Positions 37,653 through 46,967 of a DNA stretch of 64,000 nucleotides are shown here, in pieces. The stretch spans positions 62,001-126,000 of the forward strand of contig NZ_AP022619.1 in assembly GCF_010731655.1 (NCBI RefSeq), read 5' to 3'. The DNA is from Mycobacterium paraseoulense (lineage in GTDB: Bacteria > Actinomycetota > Actinomycetes > Mycobacteriales > Mycobacteriaceae). Positions within the stretch are counted from its first letter, which is position 1. Every line of letters starts with the position of its first letter. The notes beneath the pieces were generated by a model, which was not told the origin of the DNA, did not search any database, and saw only the letters and a list, made by a program, of their open reading frames with translations. The translations under genes were made by a program, and so were the position numbers.

Positions 37653-39251
37653 CTAGGCCGGCCTGTCCCGGCGCGGCTTGGTCAGGGTGAACCGGTCCAC
37701 CACGGTCACTTCGCCGAACGGCCCACTGAGCGCGTAGTGCGTGGCCTTGATCGAGGTGTTGCCGCCGGGCGGGCCCGGGTCCACGTCGAACGCCGCGAAG
37801 CCGTAAGGATTGTCCCGGTCGCGGAAGGCGGACCACGGCGCGTCCTCCAAGACGTAGATCGGCGACTTGCGCCCGAGGCCGGGGTCGAACGCGCCGACCC
37901 CGGTCAGCACGCGGCAGCGCGGCTCGGGGAAGAAGAACGCATTGGTGGGCGCGGACGTGCCGCCGCCGCCGATGACGACGTGCACCGTTCCCTTGGTGGG
38001 GTCGATGACGTCGGTGCGGGTGTCCACGGGTATCGGCGTTCGGGTGTCGGTCTGCTGCGTGCCGCGCAACGGGTGCGACCGTTCGTAATGGTGTTCGTGG
38101 CCGCATACCACCAGGTCGACCTGATAGTGGTCGAACAATGGCAGCCATTCCTCGCGGATGCCCAGGTCGGCACCGTTCGCGGGCTGGTCGGCGGTGGAGA
38201 TCGCCGTCTGGTGCATGCACACAACGATCCAGTCGATGTCCGGGTCCCGCCGGGCGGCGGCGAGTTCGGCTGCCAGCCAACGCTTTTGCTCGCCGCCCGA
38301 GTAGCCGTGCACGTAGAAATTGCCGCCGTCCTGAAACGCCACGTCGTCGTTGTTCAGGCTGACCACCCGCACCGAGCCGGCGGTGAACGAGTACCACAGT
38401 CCGCGGGTCTCGGGGCTCGATCCCGAGTCGGGCACCGAAAAGTACGTTTGATAGGCGCCGTAACCGATGGGGCCGTTACCCGATTCGTTCTCGTGGTTGC
38501 CGGCCGCCGGCATCCACGGCCGGTAGCGGGCCGAGCGCGTGTTGTTCTCGAACCAGGCCGACCAGGTGCGGATCCGGTCTTGGGCGAGGTTGGCGTAGCA
38601 CAGGTCGCCGTTGACCAGGTTGAACAGCGGCGCCATGCGTTCGATCGCGAGGGTGGTGTCGGCGGACGCGGGCGACCCGATGTTGTCCGTGCCGTAGCTG
38701 CCGTCGGGCATCCGCTCCACCGTCGGCGTCGACTGATCGCCGAAACTGGTGAAGCGAAACGGTTTTCGCCCAGACGGCGCGGTGCGGATGGTGCCCATTT
38801 CCGGCTCCGCGCCGTCGTGCACGGCGGCGTAGACGTAGTCGGTGTCCGGGGTGAGGTTCGTCAGGCGGGCGTGGTTCACGCGGACTTCGGTGTTGGACTT
38901 GGCGTCGCGATAGGTGCGGGTTTCGGCGGCGACCGTGCGCCCGAGGCCCGACGCCGGAGTGCCGAGCAGGACGCGCGGGTTGCGGACCGCGTCGACGGTG
39001 TGCCACGACACCACCGCCTCGGTGCCGGCGTTCCGGCCGAATTGCAGGTGCAGCCCGGTCACCGGCGGCGCGCCGTCACGGCTGGGCTGATACCACAGGG
39101 CCGGTGCGCTGGGCCGGGACCAGACCAGGGCGGCCCCGCCCCCGACGCCTGCCCCGAGGGCGGCCGAGACCGCGCTGGTCGTCAACAGCCTGCGCCGGCT
39201 GATGCCGGGGGCGCGGTCGTTGCCGTGGGGTGCTGGGGGATCGTCGACCAC
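37653..39251 (-). CDS. Tat-exported metallophosphatase (purple acid phosphatase-like)
   Basis: The 532-residue protein has a twin-arginine signal (SRRRLL at 18-23, then a hydrophobic stretch), an FN3-like N-terminal domain, and a calcineurin-type metallophosphatase core with SFGDQ, VNGDLCYAN, AAGNHENE, VVCMHQTA and VCGHEHHYERS, covering all metal-binding motifs. It should hydrolyse phosphate esters outside the membrane. GTG 39251 is chosen because it lies past the patatin stop and gives a short pre-Tat region; the frame is open further upstream. It converges with the radical SAM gene (1-base gap). Rv2577 is the counterpart. Confidence 0.88.
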   Translation of the reverse strand: MVDDPPAPHGNDRAPGISRRRLLTTSAVSAALGAGVGGGAALVWSRPSAPALWYQPSRDGAPPVTGLHLQFGRNAGTEAVVSWHTVDAVRNPRVLLGTPASGLGRTVAAETRTYRDAKSNTEVRVNHARLTNLTPDTDYVYAAVHDGAEPEMGTIRTAPSGRKPFRFTSFGDQSTPTVERMPDGSYGTDNIGSPASADTTLAIERMAPLFNLVNGDLCYANLAQDRIRTWSAWFENNTRSARYRPWMPAAGNHENESGNGPIGYGAYQTYFSVPDSGSSPETRGLWYSFTAGSVRVVSLNNDDVAFQDGGNFYVHGYSGGEQKRWLAAELAAARRDPDIDWIVVCMHQTAISTADQPANGADLGIREEWLPLFDHYQVDLVVCGHEHHYERSHPLRGTQQTDTRTPIPVDTRTDVIDPTKGTVHVVIGGGGTSAPTNAFFFPEPRCRVLTGVGAFDPGLGRKSPIYVLEDAPWSAFRDRDNPYGFAAFDVDPGPPGGNTSIKATHYALSGPFGEVTVVDRFTLTKPRRDRPA

Positions 39252-39298
39252 CCCTGCTTCATACCCGAGCGCGGTGAACGTCCGCGGAACGGCGACCG

Positions 39299-40144
39299 CT
39301 AGTGCAGGTGCGGCTCGAGCAATCCGGCCTGGCCGGTGGATGGCGGCCGGCCGGCCAGCCACTTACGGGTGGCCGCGTGCGATCGCTCGATAAGCGTTGC
39401 GCCGTTCGAGAAGTCGGCGCCGGAGGTGGCGACGGGGCACAGCGGCCGGATGACGCGCAGGTCGACCGCGCGCTCGAAGCGCTCGACGTCGACGGCCAGG
39501 CGATGGTTCACGGCCAGGGTCATGGCGTGCAACACCATGTTGACCGCCGTCTTCGGCGCCGCGGGCAGGGCGCACGAGTACCCGGTGGGCAGCACCCAGA
39601 CGCGGTCGGCGCCCAGCGCGACCGCGTGCGACACCGGCGTGTTGTTCACGACGCCGCCGTCCATCAGGTCGCGCCCGTTGATCCGCACCGGCGGGAAGAC
39701 GCCCGGGATGGCGGCGCTGGCGGCGATGGCATCGACGGCGTTGCCCGACGACAGCAGGACGTCGCCGCCGGAGATCACGTCGGTGGCCACCACGTGCAGC
39801 GGGATCGGGGCGTCCTCCAGCCGGGCGAACTGCAATTTGTCGGACAGCAGCCGCCGCAACCCGGTGTTGGGGACCAGGTGCGGCCGGCGGCCCAGCATGC
39901 CCATCGCGCCGGCGATCGGGTGAGTGGGGAAGATGTCCCTCCGCGACAGCGACGTCCACAGCTCGGCCAGTCCGCGAATCCCCGGACCGTCGGGCCGTGA
40001 GGCGATCCATCCGCCGTTGACCGCGCCCACGGACGTCCCGACGATCAGGTCGGGGCGTTCCCCCTCGTCGGCCAGCGCCAGCAGCATTCCGACGTGGATC
40101 GCGCCGAGGCTGGCCCCGCCGGACAACACGAAGGCCGTGGGCAC
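39299..40144 (-). CDS. Patatin-like phospholipase
   Basis: The 281-residue protein has the patatin fold with a glycine-rich oxyanion loop (LSGGASLGAIHVG at 7-19), the nucleophile Ser38 in GTSVG and the catalytic Asp162 in DGG, so the Ser-Asp dyad is intact. Patatins hydrolyse acyl groups from phospholipids. There is no signal peptide. It lies upstream of the metallophosphatase on the same strand with a 47-base gap, and diverges from a secreted protein gene. I do not recall a patatin at this spot in M. tuberculosis. Confidence 0.9.
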   Translation of the reverse strand: MPTAFVLSGGASLGAIHVGMLLALADEGERPDLIVGTSVGAVNGGWIASRPDGPGIRGLAELWTSLSRRDIFPTHPIAGAMGMLGRRPHLVPNTGLRRLLSDKLQFARLEDAPIPLHVVATDVISGGDVLLSSGNAVDAIAASAAIPGVFPPVRINGRDLMDGGVVNNTPVSHAVALGADRVWVLPTGYSCALPAAPKTAVNMVLHAMTLAVNHRLAVDVERFERAVDLRVIRPLCPVATSGADFSNGATLIERSHAATRKWLAGRPPSTGQAGLLEPHLH

Positions 40145-40206
40145 AAATGCATACTAGGGACCTTTTGCGTGGGTGGTGCCGTAACGAATTGGGTAGCGTT
40201 TTCGAT

Positions 40207-40650
40207 ATGACGAACGTGCGAATAGTGACCACGGGGGTCGCGGCGGCGACGTTTGCGGCCACCGCAGCGGTGGCCGTCACGCCCGCGACCGCATCGGCGG
40301 ACCCGGCCGGCCACCAGGTGACCTACACCATCACCGCCACCGGCAACCTCACCGGCAACGTGCGCTACATGAACACCGATCCGCCCAGCCAGGCGGCGTT
40401 CAACGCCAACTCGTCGCAGTACTTGAACAGCGTGCAGACGGCGTTCGCCGCGGGGCAGCCGCTGGTGTACAACGCGACCCTGGCCGACCCGAATCAGTGG
40501 GCGTTCGTGAACGCGAGCGGCGGGTGCCACTGGCCGGACTGCGATTCCTCGAACACGCCGCAGATTCAGTGCCAGATCGCCGTCGACGGCCAGGTCGTGG
40601 TGACACAGAGCGCCACCACCGGGGTCACCTGCTCGACGCGACCCTGGTGA
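40207..40650 (+). CDS. Small secreted protein (Rv2576c-like)
   Basis: The 147-residue protein has a Sec signal peptide (about residues 1-31, cleavage after ASA) and a mature domain with three cysteines (GGCHWPDCD and TCSTRPW) plus IQCQIAVDGQVVV, a beta-rich arrangement reminiscent of MmpS-like C-terminal domains. No enzyme motif is visible. ATG 40207 is chosen to give a complete signal peptide. It is flanked by divergent (patatin) and convergent (MFS) genes. Confidence 0.8.
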   Translation: MTNVRIVTTGVAAATFAATAAVAVTPATASADPAGHQVTYTITATGNLTGNVRYMNTDPPSQAAFNANSSQYLNSVQTAFAAGQPLVYNATLADPNQWAFVNASGGCHWPDCDSSNTPQIQCQIAVDGQVVVTQSATTGVTCSTRPW

Positions 40651-40704
40651 GTCGCTGACCGCCGGTTTCGCCGATAGCGAGCACCACGCCGCCTTCGCGG
40701 CGGT

Positions 40705-42318
40705 TCAGTGGTGCACCCGCAACGCGAGGTAGTACTCGTGTCGCCGCGTGCTGTCGAGGGTGTAGCCCACCGCCTTCGTCACCCCGTCGTGGTCGGACTC
40801 CAGCCAGCGTTCGGTGTGCTGGCGCTCGAATTCGGTCCACGACGGCACGGTGAACCTCTCCAGGATCGTGTCGGGGTGCTCGAGGCTGTGATACAGGCCC
40901 CAGCTGTGACCTCCCGTGCGCAACCGCGAGCGCCGCACCGCGCCCATCGCGCCGACGAACTCTTCGAGGTTCTCGGTCGCCACCCGATACCGGACGGTCA
41001 CCAGCACCGGCCCGTCGTTGGGGCATGGTTCGAACATGACCATCGGCGTCGGCCAGGCCCGCGAAATGTCGCGGCTCAGCTTCCCGGTCTCCGGCCGCAA
41101 CCCGAGCGGGACGACGCTGAGGGCGGCGGCGCCCAGCAACACCGCCGACACCGTCAACGCCACGCCAAGCCCCTCGCGCGTGGCGATGAGGCCCCAGAGA
41201 TACGAGCCGATGGCCTGAGATCCGGTGAAGACCAACAGGTACATCGCCAGCCCGCGGGCGCGGACCCAGCGCGGCAGGTGCAGCTGCGCGGCGGCGTTCA
41301 ACGTCGTCAGGGTGATCAACCAGGTCATCCCCGACAACACCAGGAACGGCGTCGCCGCGGCGAACGGCAGCCAGACCGCCGCGAGCGTGGCAACGCCGTA
41401 CCCCGCCGCGCAGCCGGCCAGCAGGGTGTTGGGCGGCACCTTCTGGCGCAGCGCACCGGGAACCGCCACGGCGAGCAGCGCGCCCACGCCGATGGCACCC
41501 AGCGCCACACCGTAGCCACCGGCTCCCAGGTGCCAGGTGTCGGCGGCGGTGACCGGTAAGAGCGCCAACAGGGCCGAAGCGGGGAAGACGAAAAGGGCTG
41601 CGCGCAAAAGTATCCGGCGGAAGATCGGACCGTTGACCGCGTAGGCCAGTCCGGTGACGATGGCCTGGCCGAGGTGTTCTCGTTCGGTGGGCGCGATCTG
41701 TGTGGGCGGGCGCCACGCAGCCAAGGCGATGATGATGCCGACGAACGAGATCGCGTTGATCGCGAAGACCGCTGCGGCACCGGCCCACGCCAGGACGACG
41801 CCGCCGATGGCGGGGCCGACCACTCGGGCGACGTTCACCGAGACGCTGGCCAATGTGGCGGCGGCCGTTATCTGCTCGCGCGGGACGACCTCGGGTTGAA
41901 TCGCCTGCCAGGCCGGGGCGGTCAGCGCCGAGGCGACGCCGATGGCCAAGGTGAACAGCAGCAGCGCCGCGGGGGTGAGGTGGCCGAAGTAGGTCAGCCC
42001 CGCCAACGCCAGCGCTACCAACACCGCATAGGACTGCAGGAACATCAGCAACCGGCGCTGATTGAACACGTCGGCGAGCGCGCCGGCGAACAATGCCAAC
42101 AGCAGCGTCGGCCCCAGGCTTGCCGTCTGGACCAGTGCCACGATCGTGGCGCTGCTGTGATCTTCGATCAGGAACCATTGCGCCGCCACGCTTTGCATCC
42201 AGGTGCCGACGTTGGAGACGAACTGTGCGATGAACAGCGAACGGAAAACGGGATTGCGCAACGGCGCCCACGCCGACAGCTCCGCGGCGTCGGTGCGCTC
42301 GTGCGTGATATCCGACAT
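40705..42318 (-). CDS. MFS exporter with C-terminal ABM-like domain
   Basis: The 537-residue protein has about 12 membrane helices (residues 20-410) of the MFS_3 (EntS-like) type, followed by a soluble C-terminal domain (about 425-537) like an antibiotic-biosynthesis-monooxygenase ferredoxin fold (VLVTVRYRVATENLEEF, then RRSRLRTGGHSWGLYHSLE). The architecture is common in this family; the substrate is unknown. It is the most downstream gene of a minus-strand run beginning near 44685, separated from ypfJ by 78 bases with a TAGACT -10-like element. Confidence 0.87.
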   Translation of the reverse strand: MSDITHERTDAAELSAWAPLRNPVFRSLFIAQFVSNVGTWMQSVAAQWFLIEDHSSATIVALVQTASLGPTLLLALFAGALADVFNQRRLLMFLQSYAVLVALALAGLTYFGHLTPAALLLFTLAIGVASALTAPAWQAIQPEVVPREQITAAATLASVSVNVARVVGPAIGGVVLAWAGAAAVFAINAISFVGIIIALAAWRPPTQIAPTEREHLGQAIVTGLAYAVNGPIFRRILLRAALFVFPASALLALLPVTAADTWHLGAGGYGVALGAIGVGALLAVAVPGALRQKVPPNTLLAGCAAGYGVATLAAVWLPFAAATPFLVLSGMTWLITLTTLNAAAQLHLPRWVRARGLAMYLLVFTGSQAIGSYLWGLIATREGLGVALTVSAVLLGAAALSVVPLGLRPETGKLSRDISRAWPTPMVMFEPCPNDGPVLVTVRYRVATENLEEFVGAMGAVRRSRLRTGGHSWGLYHSLEHPDTILERFTVPSWTEFERQHTERWLESDHDGVTKAVGYTLDSTRRHEYYLALRVHH

Positions 42319-42396
42319 GCGGGCAGCGCCTTTCGCGTCGTGCGGCGGGGTAGAAGTCTAGGACACCCACCGGCGCGCTCGCGACCGAGCGGCCCG

Positions 42397-43275
42397 CTAG
42401 CCCAGGCTGGGCGCGTCGAAGGTGTCGCACTGCTTCGGGTCGCCGGTCTGGTAGCCGACGGTGAACCAGTGCTGCCGTTGCTCCGAGGAGCCGTGGGTCC
42501 ACGACTCGGGGTTGACCCGCCCGGTCGCTTCCTTCTGGATGCGGTCATCGCCCACCGAGGCCGCCGCTGACAGGGCGTCCTGAATATCCCGGTCGCTCAA
42601 CGGCTCTAGGTAGGGCACGCCGGTGCTCTCCTGCTTGACGGTCGACGCGTAGTGTGCCCAGATGCCCGCGTAACAGTCCGCCTGCAGCTCCGTGCGCACG
42701 CCGTTGCCGCCGGCGCCCTTCGCGCCCTGCTGGGAACGGCCCAGGACGCCCTGCAACTGCTGAACGTGGTGGCCGTATTCGTGGGCGACCACGTACTCCT
42801 GGGCGAACGGCCCACCGCTGGAACCGAACTTGTCGACCAGCTCCTGGAAGAAATCGGTGTCGAAGTACGCGGTCTGGTCCACCGGGCAGTAGAACGGCCC
42901 CACCGCGGTGGTGGCCGGTCCGCAGCCGGTGTCGACCGACCCGGTGAACAGCCGCACGTGCGGCCGGGTGTACTTCGGCATCAGCTGGCGCCAGACCGCG
43001 TCCACGGAGTTGCCCGTGGCGACCACGCGGCACTGCACGTACTTGTTCGCGTCGGCCCCGGTCTTGCACTGGCTCAGGTCGAACCCGGGCGCGGAGTAGC
43101 CCCCGGTGTTCGTCTGCGACTGGTCCATCACGCGGCCCGGGTCGACGCCCAACAGCAACGCCCCGATCAGGATGAGCAGGCCGAGGCCGCCGCCCCCGAG
43201 CGCCATCCCCATCCCGCCCCCGCCCGACGAGGACGCGGTGCTGGTGTCGATCTGCATACCCTCGTTGAAGGTCAT
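42397..43275 (-). CDS. Neutral zinc metallopeptidase (YpfJ family)
   Basis: The 292-residue protein has a Gly-rich N-terminus, one membrane helix (about 31-45), and a zinc metallopeptidase domain with His165-Glu166-x2-His169 in VVAHEYGHHVQ. Four cysteines (CKTG, CRVV, GCGP, YCPV) could form disulfides, consistent with an extracytoplasmic catalytic domain. Substrates are unknown for the YpfJ family. It lies 9 bases after an SRPBCC gene. Rv2575 is the counterpart. Confidence 0.9.
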   Translation of the reverse strand: MTFNEGMQIDTSTASSSGGGGMGMALGGGGLGLLILIGALLLGVDPGRVMDQSQTNTGGYSAPGFDLSQCKTGADANKYVQCRVVATGNSVDAVWRQLMPKYTRPHVRLFTGSVDTGCGPATTAVGPFYCPVDQTAYFDTDFFQELVDKFGSSGGPFAQEYVVAHEYGHHVQQLQGVLGRSQQGAKGAGGNGVRTELQADCYAGIWAHYASTVKQESTGVPYLEPLSDRDIQDALSAAASVGDDRIQKEATGRVNPESWTHGSSEQRQHWFTVGYQTGDPKQCDTFDAPSLG

Positions 43276-43284
43276 GGCACGCTC

Positions 43285-43788
43285 CTAATGTTGCCGGGTC
43301 GCGGAGTAGCGGTCGTCGGTGTAGCGGCGCAGGTTGCGCAGGAAGCGGCGCAGCCCGAGATTCAGCAGCGGCCCCACCACGTACATCGCCGGCCGGGCGG
43401 GGCCCGCTGGCTTCTGCGCCATCGTCCACGTCAGCCGGCAACCGCCCGTAATGAGCTCGACCCGGTAGTCCTCGGCGAACGCGGCGACGGCCTGGGTCGA
43501 GCATTCGTTGAACCGAAAAGCCATGTGGCTGAACGGCTCCCAGGCCAGGAATTCCTCGTTGCCCACCATGCCGCCGCGCATCTCGACGACGCGGGTGGTG
43601 CCCACGCCGCGCGGCTCGGGGCTGGTCCAGGTGACCTTAGTGATCACGCTCGCCCAGCGCGGCCACGCCTGGGCGTCGGCGAGCACCTCGAACAGCTGCT
43701 CGGGCGTGATCGCGAGGTCGACGCTGTTGCGGAACACGAAAGGCGCGTTGTCGATGAAGCTCATGTCCACGCGCTCACAGGGGAACAT
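43285..43788 (-). CDS. SRPBCC family protein (Rv2574-like)
   Basis: The 167-residue protein follows the SRPBCC pattern: FRNSVDLAITPEQLFEVLADAQAWPRW at the start, central strands (WTSPEPRGVGTTRVVEMRGG, MAFRFNECSTQAVAAF) and a C-terminal helix ending LRRFLRNLRRYTDDRY. Family members bind or transform hydrophobic ligands. It lies between the ketopantoate-reductase-like gene (9-base gap) and ypfJ (9-base gap), so all three are probably one operon. Confidence 0.85.
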   Translation of the reverse strand: MFPCERVDMSFIDNAPFVFRNSVDLAITPEQLFEVLADAQAWPRWASVITKVTWTSPEPRGVGTTRVVEMRGGMVGNEEFLAWEPFSHMAFRFNECSTQAVAAFAEDYRVELITGGCRLTWTMAQKPAGPARPAMYVVGPLLNLGLRRFLRNLRRYTDDRYSATRQH

Positions 43789-43797
43789 GGCTCGAAT

Positions 43798-44685
43798 CTA
43801 TCCTGGCCCGTCGCTGGCCGCGGCCAGTAACGGCACCACGACGTCGCTGATCGGCGTCGCCAGGTTGTGGGCGCGGGCCTTGCGGACGATCACCCCGTTG
43901 CGGATGTCCCATTCCATCCGCCTGTGGTTCTCCCGGTCGGCCAGGATCGACGTCCCCATGTCCTCGGGGGCCCGGCGGAACAGCTCGCCCAACTCGTCGA
44001 CGATGCCGTCGGGCAGCCGGGCGCCTTCGGCCCGCGCCACCGCCAGGCATTCGGCGACGTACCGGCGGGACAGGTCGGCGACGTCGTCACGGCGGTACAT
44101 CCCGGACCGCCGGCCGGCCAGCGCCATGAACCCGGCCAGCGCATTGGTGAGCAGCTTGCGCCACGCCGCGGTGATGAAGTCGGGATCGCAGTCCACCCGG
44201 CACCCGGCGCCGCGCAGCAGCTCGGCGATCGCCTGCGCCGAAGGCCCGCTGGGCAGCACCAGTGCGGCCTCGGTGCGCAGCCGGATCCAGCCCTCGGGCC
44301 GGGCCTCGGCGGAGTACCAGACGATCCCCGGGACCACGGGCGACGACGGGCAATGCGGCTGCACCTGCTCGACCTGCTCCACGCCGTTCTGCAGCACGAC
44401 GACGATGGTGTGCACGCCACACAGGCGCGCCAGCCATCCGGCGGCGGCGTCGTTCTGGGTGGCCTTGACCGCCAGCACCACGACGTCGACGGGTCCGGTG
44501 ACCTCGCCGGGATCGGTGTGCACCGGGCCGGGGACGATGATCGGATCGGCGCCGTCGGGCCGCAATTCGACGCTGTCTCGGGGCGTGTGGCCGCACAACA
44601 GCACCGAATGCCCGGCCTGGTGCAGCAGCGCGGCGACCGTCGTGCCGACGGCGCCGGGGCCGACTAGTGCGATGGTGGTGGCGAT
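43798..44685 (-). CDS. Ketopantoate reductase family protein with apparent ATC start
   Basis: The family reduces 2-dehydropantoate with NADPH in pantothenate synthesis, or acts as a related dehydrogenase. In the minus-strand frame ending at 43798, the N-terminus reads IATTIALVGPGAVGTTVAALL, with the Rossmann GPGAVG motif. The first conventional start codon in this frame is GTG 44604, which would remove that motif. The natural start position is occupied by ATC (44685-44683), with no in-frame ATG, GTG or TTG between it and aspS. It may start at ATC, or have lost its start codon. Downstream features (VVLAVKAT, VVLQNGVEQ, AWRKLLTNALAGFMAL) are intact. Length with the ATC start is 295 residues. 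Rv2573 is the counterpart. Confidence 0.82.
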   Translation of the reverse strand: MATTIALVGPGAVGTTVAALLHQAGHSVLLCGHTPRDSVELRPDGADPIIVPGPVHTDPGEVTGPVDVVVLAVKATQNDAAAGWLARLCGVHTIVVVLQNGVEQVEQVQPHCPSSPVVPGIVWYSAEARPEGWIRLRTEAALVLPSGPSAQAIAELLRGAGCRVDCDPDFITAAWRKLLTNALAGFMALAGRRSGMYRRDDVADLSRRYVAECLAVARAEGARLPDGIVDELGELFRRAPEDMGTSILADRENHRRMEWDIRNGVIVRKARAHNLATPISDVVVPLLAAASDGPG

Positions 44686-44741
44686 AGGACCGAAAGTACC
44701 TGCTCTAGACTGGGCACTCGTCCAAAGCCTGCTGAAAGGGA

Positions 44742-46523
44742 GTGTTTGTGCTGCGCAGCCACGCCGCCGGTTCGCTGAGAAGTAGCGACGCCGGACAGCA
44801 GGTGACGCTGGCGGGCTGGGTGTCTCGCCGCCGCGACCACGGCGGCGTCATCTTCATCGACCTGCGCGACGCCTCCGGCATCGCGCAGGTGGTGTTCCGC
44901 AACGCTGACGTGCTGGCCCAGGCACACCGGCTGCGCGCGGAGTTCTGCGTCGCGGTCACCGGTGTCGTGGAGATCCGCCCGGAGGGCAACGCCAACCCGG
45001 AGATCGCCACCGGCGACATCGAGGTCAACGCGGCGTCGCTGACCGTGCTCGGCGAGAGCGCGCCGCTGCCGTTCCAGCTCGACGAGCCCGCCGGCGAGGA
45101 ACTGCGGCTGAAGTACCGCTACCTGGACCTGCGCCGCGACGGCCCGGCCGCGGCAATGCGCTTGCGCTCCAAGGTGAATGCCGCCGCGCGCGAGGTGCTG
45201 GCCCGGCACGACTTCGTCGAGGTCGAAACGCCGACGATCACCCGCTCCACCCCGGAAGGCGCCCGCGACTTTCTGGTGCCCTCGCGGCTGCATCCCGGAT
45301 CGTTCTACGCGCTGCCGCAGAGTCCGCAGCTGTTCAAGCAGCTGCTGATGGTGGCCGGGATGGAGCGCTACTACCAGATCGCCCGCTGCTATCGCGACGA
45401 GGATTTCCGCGCCGACCGCCAGCCCGAGTTCACCCAGCTCGACATGGAGATGAGCTTCGTCGACGCCGAGGACATCATCGCCATCTCCGAGGAGATCCTG
45501 ACCGCGCTGTGGGCGCTGATCGGATACCAGGTCCCGACGCCCATCCCGCGGATCACCTACGCCGACGCGATGCGCCGGTTCGGCTCGGACAAGCCGGACA
45601 TGCGCTTCTCCCTCGAGCTCGTCGAGTGCACAGAGTTCTTCAAAGACACCACCTTTCGCGTGTTCCAGGCGCCCTACGTCGGCGCGGTCGTGATGCCCGG
45701 CGGGGCGTCGCAGCCGCGGCGCACGCTGGACGGCTGGCAGGAATGGGCCAAACAGCGCGGGCACCGCGGGTTGGCCTATGTGCTGGTCGGTGACGACGGC
45801 ACGCTGAGCGGTCCGGTGGCCAAGAACCTCAGCGACGCCGAACGGGACGGGCTGGCCGCCCATGTCGGGGCGAAGCCGGGGGACTGCATCTTCTTCTCGG
45901 CCGGCCCGCCGAGGTCGTCGCGGGCCCTGCTGGGGGCCGCGCGCAACGAGATCGCCGACCGCCTGGGCCTGATCGACCCGGAGGCGTGGGCGTTCGTCTG
46001 GGTGGTGGACCCGCCGCTGTTCGAGCCCGCCGACGAGGCGACCGCCGCCGGTGACGTGGCCGTCGGCTCCGGGGCCTGGACCGCGGTGCATCACGCGTTC
46101 ACCTCGCCCAAGCCGGAGTACGAGGGTGTGGTCGACACCGACCCGGGCACGGTGCTGGCCGACGCCTACGACATCGTCTGCAACGGCAACGAGATCGGCG
46201 GTGGCTCGATCCGTATCCACCGCCGCGACATCCAGGAGCGCGTGTTCGCCGTGATGGGCCTGGACAAAGCCGAGGCCGAGGAGAAGTTCGGATTCCTGTT
46301 GGAGGCGTTCACCTTTGGCGCGCCGCCCCACGGCGGAATCGCCTTCGGCTGGGACCGGATCAACGCGCTGCTGTCCCGGGTGGACTCGATCCGCGAGGTG
46401 ATCGCGTTCCCCAAGACCGGCGGCGGCGTCGACCCGCTCACCGACGCCCCGGCTCCCATCACCGCCCAGCAGCGCAAGGAGTCCGGAATAGACGCCAAGC
46501 CCGAGAAGGTTGAGCGGGCATGA
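44742..46523 (+). CDS. aspS: Aspartyl-tRNA synthetase
   Basis: A 593-residue class IIb synthetase charging tRNA-Asp (and probably tRNA-Asn, as in other non-discriminating enzymes). It has an N-terminal OB anticodon domain ([19 protein letters not shown]), class II motif 2 ([20 protein letters not shown]), the bacterial GAD insertion, and motif 3 ([13 protein letters not shown]). GTG 44742 gives the family start MFVLRSH, behind AAAGGGAG. It overlaps the next gene by 4 bases (ATGA) and diverges from the ketopantoate-reductase-like gene. Confidence 0.96.
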   Translation: MFVLRSHAAGSLRSSDAGQQVTLAGWVSRRRDHGGVIFIDLRDASGIAQVVFRNADVLAQAHRLRAEFCVAVTGVVEIRPEGNANPEIATGDIEVNAASLTVLGESAPLPFQLDEPAGEELRLKYRYLDLRRDGPAAAMRLRSKVNAAAREVLARHDFVEVETPTITRSTPEGARDFLVPSRLHPGSFYALPQSPQLFKQLLMVAGMERYYQIARCYRDEDFRADRQPEFTQLDMEMSFVDAEDIIAISEEILTALWALIGYQVPTPIPRITYADAMRRFGSDKPDMRFSLELVECTEFFKDTTFRVFQAPYVGAVVMPGGASQPRRTLDGWQEWAKQRGHRGLAYVLVGDDGTLSGPVAKNLSDAERDGLAAHVGAKPGDCIFFSAGPPRSSRALLGAARNEIADRLGLIDPEAWAFVWVVDPPLFEPADEATAAGDVAVGSGAWTAVHHAFTSPKPEYEGVVDTDPGTVLADAYDIVCNGNEIGGGSIRIHRRDIQERVFAVMGLDKAEAEEKFGFLLEAFTFGAPPHGGIAFGWDRINALLSRVDSIREVIAFPKTGGGVDPLTDAPAPITAQQRKESGIDAKPEKVERA

Positions 46524-46963
46524 CCCAAATGCCTGACACCGACACGATCAACGCGTTCAACAAGAGCATCATCGACGAGTTCCGGACCAACGGCGGCAAG
46601 GTGGGCGGCCAGTTCGAGAACGCCGACCTGCTGTTGCTCACCACGACCGGCGCCAAGTCCGGACAGCCGCGGGTCTCGCCGCTGGCCTACTGCCACATCG
46701 ACGGCAAGCTCATCATCATCGGCTCCTTCGCCGGCGCACCGGTCAGTCCGGCGTGGGTGCACAACCTGCGGGCCAACCCGGCGGCCCGGGTCGAGATCGG
46801 CGCCCCGCAGGGAGTGCAAGAGTTCGCCGTGACGGCGCACGAGTTGCCGTCCGACGAGCGCGACGCGCTCTTCGACAAGATCACCGTCGCCGCACCCGGG
46901 TTCGCCGAATACCAGTCGAAGACCAGCCGGGTCATCCCGTTGTTCGAATTGCAGCGCACCTAG
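46520..46963 (+). CDS. Ddn-like nitroreductase/quinone reductase family protein
   Basis: The 147-residue protein belongs to the deazaflavin-dependent nitroreductase (Ddn/F420) family: split-barrel strands with [19 protein letters not shown] near 38-56, [20 protein letters not shown] near 73-92 and the C-terminal [12 protein letters not shown]. Members use F420H2 to reduce quinones or nitro compounds. Its ATG overlaps the aspS stop, giving coupling. The activity is family inference. Confidence 0.88.
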   Translation: MTQMPDTDTINAFNKSIIDEFRTNGGKVGGQFENADLLLLTTTGAKSGQPRVSPLAYCHIDGKLIIIGSFAGAPVSPAWVHNLRANPAARVEIGAPQGVQEFAVTAHELPSDERDALFDKITVAAPGFAEYQSKTSRVIPLFELQRT

Positions 46964-46967
46964 GCCC

